Of a DNA stretch of 64,000 nt, positions 17,598 through 25,143 are shown piece by piece. Under the pieces are notes generated by a model that saw only the letters and a list, made by a program, of their open reading frames with translations, searched no databases and had not been told where the DNA came from. The position numbers were made by a program, and so were the translations under genes. Every line of letters begins with the position of its first letter. Positions within the stretch are counted from its first letter, which is position 1. Source of the stretch: CANDOC01 sp965261725. GTDB lineage: Bacteria > Pseudomonadota > Gammaproteobacteria > Pseudomonadales > Endozoicomonadaceae. The stretch lies in assembly GCA_965261725.1 (NCBI GenBank), contig CBDHDU010000008.1, positions 1-64,000 of the forward strand, given 5' to 3'.

Positions 17598-18187
17598 TCA
17601 AAGAAAATGCTTTTTCCTGATGCTCAGATAACCTCTGGGGCTATCGGTCATATCATCATTTGTCCTCAGCGCCGCAAACAATAAAGCCGTACCCACCCAG
17701 AACGGATCAATCGCATACCGGGCGACATCCAACACCAGAAACTTGTCCTCTTTTGCCTCATAAGCTGCTACGGGTGAGAAATGACCGATTTTGCGATCAA
17801 GCCCCAATGTAAACAATTCATAGTTAAGAATGATCCGGCACTCATCATCACGCAGCCCGTCACATAGTTGCGGCGTAACATGTCCGCATCTGCAGTCTCA
17901 TTACTGAAGTGTGCAGTTGCGGTTACTGGCCAGGCATGATTCAGTAATTCAGCCAGTTGCCCTAATGCCATACCTTGCTTCTGGATTTCTCTACCTGAAA
18001 CAATGGTCAGCGCCGCCTCATTCATGAGACTGTCTTCCGTAAATAACCGGCACGGATGATAGGTTGCTGCAGCAGGGGCTGATATCTCAAGTGTATTCAA
18101 GACCATGGCCGCCGATGCCAGTCCGCAGCTGGTTGTACTGCTCTGGGTCTGGTAATAGCGAAGATAGCGACCAAAATCCCGGTTCAT
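17598..18187 (-). pseudogene. Phytochelatin-synthase-like cysteine protease, frameshifted
   Basis: The N-part from 18187 has QTQSSTTSCGLASAAMVLN with the catalytic Cys. The C-part, in another frame, has GHFSPVAAYEAKEDKFLVLDVARYAIDPFWV with the catalytic His and Asp. This is the phytochelatin synthase (PF05023) triad; bacterial members cleave glutathione or make metal-binding peptides. A one-base loss (or equivalent) near 17865 separates the two frames. All three catalytic residues survive, so the break may be recent or a sequence error. The N-terminus begins MNRDFGRYLRYYQ and lacks an obvious signal peptide. Confidence 0.8.
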
Positions 18188-18299
18188 TTCTGCAGACTGT
18201 AGCCACGCCAGACCTTTTGTAGAATTTACAGAAACAGTTTTAATTAATAACGGGGATTCATCTGCACCTGCTCTGCGAATTCAAAGTTTTAATTATCAA

Positions 18300-18456
18300 T
18301 ACTGTGGACAGTTTTTCGAGAACTCAACATTGATGCACCAAGGCTTGCACCGCAAGGGCTAGGATTTAATTGCAAGTTTGGGGTTTCTCAGACCTGCTAA
18401 AAAGTACCCTATGCACTGAAACCCTTGGTATTACTGGGGAAAAAGTGTCCACAGTA
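18300..18456. mobile_element. MITE with IS630/mariner-type ends
   Basis: Terminal inverted repeats CTGTGGACAGTTTTTC (18302-18317) and GAAAAAGTGTCCACAG (18439-18454) match at 15 of 16 positions and are flanked on both sides by TA, the target duplication of IS630/Tc1-mariner elements. The 120-bp interior has no coding potential. It is therefore a small non-autonomous element, mobilised in trans if at all. An IS630-type transposase remnant exists at 51948 in this window. Confidence 0.75.
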
Positions 18457-18467
18457 TTGAATTATAA

Positions 18468-18938
18468 TTATCGAGATTTCCTGCAGGCTGCCATCGCTCT
18501 CTGATTGATAGCTTCCGGTGTTGAGCGCTCAAAGATCATCTTTTTGCCCCAGTCAGGAATCACAACCAGTCGCTCTCCATCCTGAACAATCTTCAGTTTA
18601 TCAATTTCATCTTCATGCACCAGATGCCCATAGCAACTCCCCTGTTCGCATTTAAATTTACCGGTACTCACATAATCAGTACAGCCATACCCTTTATTTT
18701 TCTCCAGTAGTACCAGTGTGTATTCATCCTTTTTACAGGCACGCGGTTGCTGACTTGCCATAGATTTGTCACAAATAATGAGCCCGCCGGCAACAACATT
18801 TCGCCTTACATCTGCCGGATTTAGCAGATACCAAGCGCCATAGGCCTGAACCTCCTGAGTGTATGGTGTCGAATTATCCGGAATAAAATGGCATGCGCTC
18901 AGGAGAGAGCTTAGCAGCAATGTTTTTACAGTCTTCAT
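18468..18938 (-). CDS. Small lipoprotein, unknown function
   Basis: 156 residues from ATG 18938 (MKTVKTLLLSSLLSACHFIPD). LLSAC is a lipobox with Cys16, so the product should be lipid-anchored; Asp is not at +2, which favours the outer membrane. The mature part has several Cys (ICDK, RACKKDE, GYGCTDY, FKCEQGSCYG), suggesting disulfides in the periplasm. A longer start at 19031 is possible but would place the lipobox internally. Family not recognised. Confidence 0.65.
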   Translation of the reverse strand: MKTVKTLLLSSLLSACHFIPDNSTPYTQEVQAYGAWYLLNPADVRRNVVAGGLIICDKSMASQQPRACKKDEYTLVLLEKNKGYGCTDYVSTGKFKCEQGSCYGHLVHEDEIDKLKIVQDGERLVVIPDWGKKMIFERSTPEAINQRAMAACRKSR

Positions 18939-19150
18939 AGAAGGGGTTTCAGGAAAATTAATCATACAAACAGCAAATATTAATAATATTTTTTTGGTGT
19001 AGTTCAAAACTACCCCAATAATAAACCTCAATAAGATTATTTTTGTATAACCAGTAAAACCTGATAATTAAACGACACATTTATTTGTCATATGTCTTCT
19101 ATAATAAGAATCTCTTAATAAGGGCAATGCCTGAATCTGGAGTATAAGTC

Positions 19151-20392
19151 ATGAGACAATACTTACGTATTCTGTCTTCCTGCTTTTTATTATCTGCTAT
19201 ACCCGGTTTACTGTACGCGGATAATCCGCCTTACCCTGTCAGTTATGACGGTACCAACGCCTATTTCAGAGAAAAAACAATCAAACTGCCCGCCACCGAT
19301 CATAAGTCCAATCCGAGAATAGTCCGGATTGATATTATGAAAGCTGCATCTAGGGGTGAAGATTTTACAGATTCCAAAACAGCAGATGAAGAAACAAGCG
19401 AATCAGCAAATAAGACCCAACAACCCGCATTTCCTGTGGATGACGAAGAGAACATCATCGATTTTGGTGGTAACAACCTCCTTGTTACTACCCAGTTTGC
19501 CAAAGTATCCGCAACCGTTCAGTTGCAGGAAGAAGCTGCAGATCCGGAAGAGGAAGTTGATTCTGCCTCAAGTAAAGTGTCTGCCAGAAAAAGACTCGTT
19601 AAAATCAGCAAGCCCACTGGAGAGGCACAGGAAAAGGCTGTCACCATTCAGGTCGAGGGCATGACTGAACCCGAAAAGGATCTTCAGGATCAGTTAAATA
19701 GTCATTTCAGTACAACATTTCCCGCTCCGACAAAACCCTCCAGCAGTCATGTTGTACTAAGAACTGAAACCAGAGAATTTCAGCCTGTTGTTGTGCCCGT
19801 CCTCAACACACCACCTCAGGTAAACCATCGCGAGATGCTTGAGGTGATGCTCGGTTACCTTAGTGATAAAGACATGTTATCCCTGAATATCATTATGAAT
19901 GGTGACGGAGGCGAGGCTAAGGTCGAAGCGATATTCCCAAGCATCTTTTATCAGGGAAACACATTTGTTGATCTGACTCAGATGCTCATAGCTGAGGATG
20001 GAGATAGTTTTCCTCCCTGCGCTATTATCCCGGGCGAATCCGGAATTTCGGCTCAAAACCCTAACCTGATGTTGCCTGTTTTGTCTGAACCCGCCATGCT
20101 GTCTTTACTGCAATTGACACTTGCTGTCTGTGGAAAATCTTTTCCCCAATTCAGCGGTGATTTGACTTCATTCTCCCCCGAAATCACTATTGCCGCCGTA
20201 CAGCCCTCCAAATCAGCAAACAGTTTAACAATCTACTGCGATATTACCGGCAGAGACTGGCAGTATACGTTTTCCTCTGAGGGTTCCAATGAGGGTACTG
20301 TGACCCATTTACAGATTTCTCAGCAAAAGGCTGAGCAATCAGAAAGTTCTTTTGCGTTCAAGCTTAAAGCATCAAACTGGGTAATGCGCTAA
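19151..20392 (+). CDS. Secreted hypothetical protein
   Basis: 413 residues with a signal peptide (MRQYLRILSSCFLLSAIPGLLYA). Residues about 80-200 are acidic, low-complexity and probably disordered (EEAADPEEEVDSASS). The C-terminal half, from VNHREMLEVMLGYLSDKDMLSL on, is more ordered. No family is recognised. It is followed at 20485 by another secreted unknown on the same strand. ATG 19151 is preceded by CTGGAGTATAAGTC, giving a GGAG ribosome site. Confidence 0.7.
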   Translation: MRQYLRILSSCFLLSAIPGLLYADNPPYPVSYDGTNAYFREKTIKLPATDHKSNPRIVRIDIMKAASRGEDFTDSKTADEETSESANKTQQPAFPVDDEENIIDFGGNNLLVTTQFAKVSATVQLQEEAADPEEEVDSASSKVSARKRLVKISKPTGEAQEKAVTIQVEGMTEPEKDLQDQLNSHFSTTFPAPTKPSSSHVVLRTETREFQPVVVPVLNTPPQVNHREMLEVMLGYLSDKDMLSLNIIMNGDGGEAKVEAIFPSIFYQGNTFVDLTQMLIAEDGDSFPPCAIIPGESGISAQNPNLMLPVLSEPAMLSLLQLTLAVCGKSFPQFSGDLTSFSPEITIAAVQPSKSANSLTIYCDITGRDWQYTFSSEGSNEGTVTHLQISQQKAEQSESSFAFKLKASNWVMR

Positions 20393-20484
20393 CTTAATAA
20401 ATGCCTGCCGCTAGCTATCGTAGCGGTTATGCTCTCGGCAGGTAACATGCCACCGGTAAACCAGATAGCAGCATCTACCCTCTC

Positions 20485-21813
20485 ATGATCAAGTTTGTTG
20501 CAAGCAGCTATAAAGTCATGCGAAAAAAAGCGATATTTTTCTTTGTGCTAGGTTTTACGCTGCATTTAAGCAGTACTTTAGTTCACGCCGAAATCCCTCA
20601 GGATGCACAATCAACACCGCACTCATATTCAAACCAACCGCAATATAAAAAAAACATTGTCTTATTCCGTCCACCCGTCTCACCAAAACTAAAACAATTA
20701 TTTAACCAATGGCTGTCTTTCGCCGTATATATGCCAGCCTATCTCCCCCTCAGCCCGGAAGCCCATTCAGACTGCATGAAGAACATTATTTTTCCTGTCG
20801 TCAGAGATTGCTGCGTTCTTGTAAAACATAAACAGTTCCACCATGCAGTGACTCAGTTAGAAAAAGCCATGTTCCGCTTACAAGAGGTATATCCACCAAA
20901 GCACGGGGCAAGCATTCCCTTTCAGTTTGCTGGAATTCCTTTACTGTGGAGTAATTTAGTTTGGCGAACATCATCACCTGATATGATGACAACAAGAATG
21001 CAACAGTGGATGCAGATATGGCCCGCAGAGTTATGGTTGGAACACGCACCCGATGTACTGATTCAAACACTGGCAAATCAATTTCCCAGCGATACGATAT
21101 TTGAACCAGCTCCGTGTCTGGATGGTTATACTGCTGAACAGTCACAGGCATATAAAACACTTCAGTTACTACTTGGGGATAACCTGCCTGCTGATATTCA
21201 TTCTGCCCTGATGCATATGGTTATTGCTAAAAAGTCCAATATCTGGATGCAGGAATATCATTTAAAACAAGCCATTCTCAGCGGCTATTGCCATCCTTTG
21301 CCGTATATGGAGCTACTAAATCTACTGTTAAAACAGAATCGATTGACTGATGCCTATAACCTATACGCGCTTTATTATATTTATGTCGTTTGTGAAGCCA
21401 ATGAGTCCCAGTCTATTCAGAAGCCTCTTGGTCAGCCCTGGCAGTTGAAGCGCTTTGAAAACAACGAGTCGACAAGCAAACTATCACAACAAGGTTACGA
21501 TCTACATTTCACTGGTATGTATATCCACCAGATTGTCGCCTGCAGCTATCAAGTCTGGAATGATGCTCATTCACAGAAATGCATTGAAATGATGCTGTCA
21601 TCTCGTCTCCCTGACGCTAAACACAGCCTTGCAACAGACGGACAGTACTCAGAAACACCAGCCAAAGCAGTTAGTAAAAAGAAAAAAAGGGGAGTATTTA
21701 CTCGCTGGAAACCTAAAAAAACAAACCTGAGCTTAATGTCACGACTGAAAGGCAGAAAATACCAAATACGTCTGAATCAAGGTCGTCACAAAAAACACCC
21801 GTGCCTTATATGA
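20485..21813 (+). CDS. Secreted hypothetical protein, probably cut at the 3' end by a mobile terminus
   Basis: 442 residues; ATG 20485 or 20518 (MRKKAIFFFVLGFTLHLSSTLVHA), the latter giving a better signal peptide. The mature part is helical, with a very basic C-terminus (KKKKRGVFTRWKPKKTN). The stop codon TGA at 21811-21813 is partly made by the first bases of the 45-bp IS91-unit terminus starting at 21812, so the original C-terminus was probably removed by that insertion. Function unknown. Confidence 0.65.
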   Translation: MIKFVASSYKVMRKKAIFFFVLGFTLHLSSTLVHAEIPQDAQSTPHSYSNQPQYKKNIVLFRPPVSPKLKQLFNQWLSFAVYMPAYLPLSPEAHSDCMKNIIFPVVRDCCVLVKHKQFHHAVTQLEKAMFRLQEVYPPKHGASIPFQFAGIPLLWSNLVWRTSSPDMMTTRMQQWMQIWPAELWLEHAPDVLIQTLANQFPSDTIFEPAPCLDGYTAEQSQAYKTLQLLLGDNLPADIHSALMHMVIAKKSNIWMQEYHLKQAILSGYCHPLPYMELLNLLLKQNRLTDAYNLYALYYIYVVCEANESQSIQKPLGQPWQLKRFENNESTSKLSQQGYDLHFTGMYIHQIVACSYQVWNDAHSQKCIEMMLSSRLPDAKHSLATDGQYSETPAKAVSKKKKRGVFTRWKPKKTNLSLMSRLKGRKYQIRLNQGRHKKHPCLI

Positions 21814-21856
21814 ACGTAGGCCGCTGCGCGGCAACTTTTTGATTGCACTAAACGTC
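21812..21856. repeat. 45-bp terminus of IS91/zinc-finger unit, copy 1
   Basis: Begins GAACGTAGGCCGCTGCGC and ends TTGCACTAAACGTC. The same 45 bp occurs at 25015, 29036, 30790 and 56176, each time at an abrupt junction with different upstream sequence, so it marks one true end of a mobile unit. Read on the minus strand it contains the hairpin GCCGC-GCA-GCGGC followed by CTAC and GTTC; GTTC/CTTG tetranucleotides are the known targets beside IS91 ends. Confidence 0.8.
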
Positions 21857-21942
21857 AGGCTCAAACCTTATTGTCTGACCTATGATAAAAGCTCTTTCTC
21901 AGGTAGCCCGTCAGCGTCATATGACTTTCTTCTCCATTCAAA

Positions 21943-23418
21943 CTCGAGTTTAGAGCCAAAGCCTCATATTACAGTGTTGTAAAGCACCGTTTCTAATCAC
22001 TCGTTTTGATCCCCGACGGCAAATCACGCGGTCTTGGGCATCGACACCTCATGTTCAGGGATATTTTCAATGTCCAGAAACTGGAATATCGCTGACTTGC
22101 AGGCACAGCAAGAACGTACGCTAAATTGTAGGATCAGTTCTTTCAGCACTATCCTCACCATGCCTGCCGTGATGACATCTTCTGAGCGCCAGGGTTGGTT
22201 CACCAGACCCCGTGCCAGTTTACCTGTCCGGATCGAGAGCAACTGCAATAGGCCGTAGGCCATCAGCCGTATATTCAACCAGCGATAAAGAGTTTGTCTT
22301 TTGCGCTGCCAGAGTTGCCGGACACCAAACAGGTTTTTGATTTGGTTGAATCCGGGCTCTATCGGCCACCTCAAAGCGTAATGGCGCAACACCGTTACAG
22401 CATCAAGAGTGATATCGGTGGATAATATCAGTCGGGTTTTACGGCGTTTTCCCTTGTGCTCGAACTCTGTCCAGACAGCGATAACGTCCTGTTTCTTGAG
22501 GATTCTGGCCCGGCACCGGCAGCTTCTGTAATACACTGTGCGCATACGTCCGTAGAGATGCATTTTTATCTTGTGCTCCGGGAGCTGCCGGGCCCGCTCT
22601 TTCGTCAGTTTGTCTCCGTAAACTCTGGGTGCGCCACGACGCTTTGGCTCGGGCAAAGGTAGCAGAAACAGGGCGAGATCATGACGAACCTGTCCGATGG
22701 CGTGATACCCAAGATTCTGTATATTCTGGATAACATGGCTTCTCATAAACCAGGAGTCCAGAAGCACGTAAGTAAACGGTTCACCAATGACAGCATGGGT
22801 AAATCGAAGTAATGCCTTGGCAATGAACAGTTTGCTGGTATTGCCACTTTCAGGCGGCATTCGAGCCAGCCAGGGTATAGAGGTTGGCACGTCATCTGTT
22901 GGTCGTCGTTGAACCATGGTCAAATAAACGAAACATTGCCCGAGCACGTAGTGCGCCTGATTTAGCTTGTGGGCATGTTGGAAGGCAATGCCACAGCCGG
23001 GAGCCTTATCACTGAAACGAAGCACAAAGGTGTCATCAATGACCAGAAACAAAGGTTGCGTTTCAGGAATCGTAAGACAGCATAACTGCATGAAGCGAGC
23101 AACCACTTGATAGGTTTGCCAATATCCTGTCTCAAGCCACTTGTGATAGCTGCCCCAGAAGTTGTGGAGCCTGCCCTGGAGCCATGACTGGGTGACAAAG
23201 CCCTCGGCGGTGATCATGCTGGCGACCAGCAGTTCACAGAACGTTGGTACTGATCTTGAGGGTAGCGCCACAGCCAGAAAAGAGATGTAATAGCCCAGCT
23301 TACCGAGAATGAATCTTTGTTCTTGAGTGAGCATGGCGGTTCCAGCTGTAGGGGTTCGGAATCGCCATTTTGCGCCTGTATCCGTGAGTTATTGAAATCT
23401 GCTCACTCTAAACTCGAG
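21943..23418 (-). mobile_element. Complete IS701/IS4-like element, copy B
   Basis: 1476 bp bounded by inverted repeats CTCGAGTTTAGAG (21943-21955) and CTCTAAACTCGAG (23406-23418), flanked by a perfect 8-bp target duplication CATTCAAA (21935-21942 and 23419-23426). The uninterrupted target is visible in the sister zinc-finger units (29158-29165 and 56298-56305), where CATTCAAA occurs once. The element therefore landed in the leader of zinc-finger copy 1. Confidence 0.95.
22024..23334 (-). CDS. DDE transposase of IS copy B (IS701/IS4-like)
   Basis: 436 residues, apparently intact. Acidic positions are seen in VIDDTFVLRFSDKA, YVLLDSWFMRSHVI and the YALRWPIEPGFNQIKNLFGVRQ region (Y-x-R-W-x-IE signature of IS4-superfamily enzymes). 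It cuts and pastes its own element. It starts with ATG 23334, 84 bp inside the right end. Copy A is a broken sibling and copy C at 44457 a diverged one. The family label is by motif; IS701 and IS4 subgroups cannot be separated by eye. Confidence 0.88.
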   Translation of the reverse strand: MLTQEQRFILGKLGYYISFLAVALPSRSVPTFCELLVASMITAEGFVTQSWLQGRLHNFWGSYHKWLETGYWQTYQVVARFMQLCCLTIPETQPLFLVIDDTFVLRFSDKAPGCGIAFQHAHKLNQAHYVLGQCFVYLTMVQRRPTDDVPTSIPWLARMPPESGNTSKLFIAKALLRFTHAVIGEPFTYVLLDSWFMRSHVIQNIQNLGYHAIGQVRHDLALFLLPLPEPKRRGAPRVYGDKLTKERARQLPEHKIKMHLYGRMRTVYYRSCRCRARILKKQDVIAVWTEFEHKGKRRKTRLILSTDITLDAVTVLRHYALRWPIEPGFNQIKNLFGVRQLWQRKRQTLYRWLNIRLMAYGLLQLLSIRTGKLARGLVNQPWRSEDVITAGMVRIVLKELILQFSVRSCCACKSAIFQFLDIENIPEHEVSMPKTA

Positions 23419-23469
23419 CATTCAAAGAAACTGGTCAAAAAAAAGATAAAAAGTGCCTTCCTTTCAAGC

Positions 23470-23916
23470 TTGATAGCTTTGTTTGCAAGCGCTTTTATTC
23501 CTTCATCCGGGGCCGGTGAAAATGAAGCAGACAATAGCTCAGAACCCGGATCATCCCAACCACAAATCAAGAAAATACGACTCGATGACAATTCGGAGGT
23601 TGTAATTGTAAAGGTGACTGATGACTTTCCTGTGTTGCCTGAAATTGATCAATGGCTAAAACAATGTACATCTTGCATTAAACAAGAACCGCCAGACGAC
23701 GATGAAAAAGAAACAAACAGTTCGGATACCGAATTCACAGTATCACCTCAAGATCCGCCTTCACCTTCAGTTTTTCAAACGGTTGAATCCGGCGAGAAAC
23801 CTTTTCAGTGTACCCTGTGCCAGCCCCCGGTGACCCTCAACAGTGCGAAGGCGCTGGCCAATCACAAATTCAGAAAACACCGTAAACGCAAAAGACTGGC
23901 AGAGGAGGACGACTGA
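23470..23916 (+). CDS. C2H2 zinc-finger passenger, copy 1 (one finger)
   Basis: 148 residues from TTG 23470; the frame is open further upstream into the inserted IS, giving a 199-residue reading from 23317. Same protein as the copies at 29209 and 56349: hydrophobic secretion-like start (IALFASAFIPSSGAG), acidic middle with IKQEPPDDDEKE, the eukaryote-type linker SGEKPFQC, a single finger CTLCQPPVTLNSAKALANHKFRKH and a basic tail KHRKRKRLAEEDD. The IS at 21943-23418 separates it from its leader, so expression is doubtful unless driven from the IS. It is followed after 75 bp by an IS91-type transposase. Confidence 0.6.
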   Translation: MIALFASAFIPSSGAGENEADNSSEPGSSQPQIKKIRLDDNSEVVIVKVTDDFPVLPEIDQWLKQCTSCIKQEPPDDDEKETNSSDTEFTVSPQDPPSPSVFQTVESGEKPFQCTLCQPPVTLNSAKALANHKFRKHRKRKRLAEEDD

Positions 23917-23991
23917 AAAACAACCTCAGGATGCCATCCCCTTCACCGGCTGCATTCGTTATCATCCGTGCGACTGTATTGATGAGGCCGT

Positions 23992-25080
23992 ATGACCAGC
24001 CGACCGCCGTCCAAACTAAAACAATTACTGCTACGCGATCAGTTATGGTGGCGTTATTACCAGCGCAACGCCGATACGATACGCCCTGCTGTGGTTGATG
24101 CGATCAGCAAAGTACTGGCCTGCGGGCGGGTGATCATGGGGTATGCCAGCTTTGTATGCAGCAACCATGAATGCTCTCACACCCAAAAGATCTGCTTTGG
24201 CTGTAAAGCCCGGTTGTGTAATACCTGCGGCAAAAAACTGACCGATCAGTGGATTGCTGACCAGAAAGCGCTGTTGCCGGATACTGAGTGGCAACACATC
24301 ACCTTTACGATGCCTGATGCACTCTGGGAGCTGTTCAGAATCAACCGCACCTTACTGGGTAAACTGAGCCCACTGGCGGCAAAAAGCCTGCAGGCCTTTG
24401 CCGGGAAAAAAGGCGTGACACCTGGCATTTTCACGGCACTGCATACCTTTGGCCGAAAGCTGAACTGGAATGTTCATATTCACCTCTCTGTGACCCGTGG
24501 CGGATTATACGACGGAAACCAGCAATGGAAGTCAGTCTACTTCACCAAAAACGCCATCATGCCCGCGTGGCGTTACGGCGTGATCAACCTGCTCAGGGAA
24601 GCGTTTAAACGTGGCGAGCTGGATCTGCCTTCCGAGCTGAAAGACAGCTGTCATGACCTTTCCGGCTTCAATGATTTCCTCGATGAGCAATACCAAAAGG
24701 ACTGGATCGTCCATTTTGCCAAAGCCACCAAAAGCCCCCACCGCACCATCAGCTACCTGGGGCGCTATATCAAACGACCACCGCTGGCCATGTCGCGCCT
24801 GAAACACTATGGCGGTGATACCGTTGTGTATGAGTATCTGGATCACCGCACCAAAACCCGCCGCCATGAAACCTGTGAAGGGGAAGAATTTATAGAACGA
24901 CTGACACAGCATATTCCCGACAAAGGTTTCCGAATGATCCGGTATTATGGTTTTCTGGCCTGCCGGGGAAGGGCTACATTGCTGCCCACCGTCTACAACC
25001 TGCTCAATCAGCCCGAACGTAGGCCGCTGCGCGGCAACTTTTTGATTGCACTAAACGTCAGGCTAAAAACTGTCGTTTGA
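23992..25080 (+). pseudogene. IS91-family transposase, copy 1, C-terminus cut off
   Basis: Cys-rich N-terminal zinc-binding region (CSNHECSHTQKICFGCKARLCNTCGKKL), HUH-type motif NWNVHIHLSVTRGG, and YLGRYIKRPPLAMSRLKHYGG with the catalytic tyrosines place it with IS91 rolling-circle transposases. Residues 1 to about 342 match the full-length copy at 56871; at 25015 the 45-bp terminus of the next unit replaces the last 58 or so residues with an unrelated short tail (RRPLRGNFLIALNV). It has no internal stop, so it is the longest open copy here, but it is probably inactive because the C-terminus is missing. Confidence 0.88.
25015..25059. repeat. 45-bp terminus of IS91/zinc-finger unit, copy 2
   Basis: Identical to the terminus at 21812. 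Upstream is the IS91 transposase of unit 1; downstream, identity to the other units ends after CGTCAGGCT and a different passenger gene (25144) follows. The full-length transposase copy also reads GAACG at this exact site (57895), so the junction could have formed at a GAAC target. Confidence 0.85.
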
Positions 25081-25143
25081 TCTACGCTGAAGATTTCTGT
25101 CAAACAACCATGATACCTCACCAGATACAACAACAATCTGCAA

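Noticed and set aside
20403..20443. CCTGCCG/CGGCAGG inverted repeat between two secreted protein genes as a terminator
   Set aside because: Long loop and no T-run follow; evidence is too weak to call.
23317..23916. 199-residue fusion protein beginning inside IS copy B
   Set aside because: The first 40 or so residues are IS sequence in the wrong frame; listed only as an alternative start in the zinc-finger entry.
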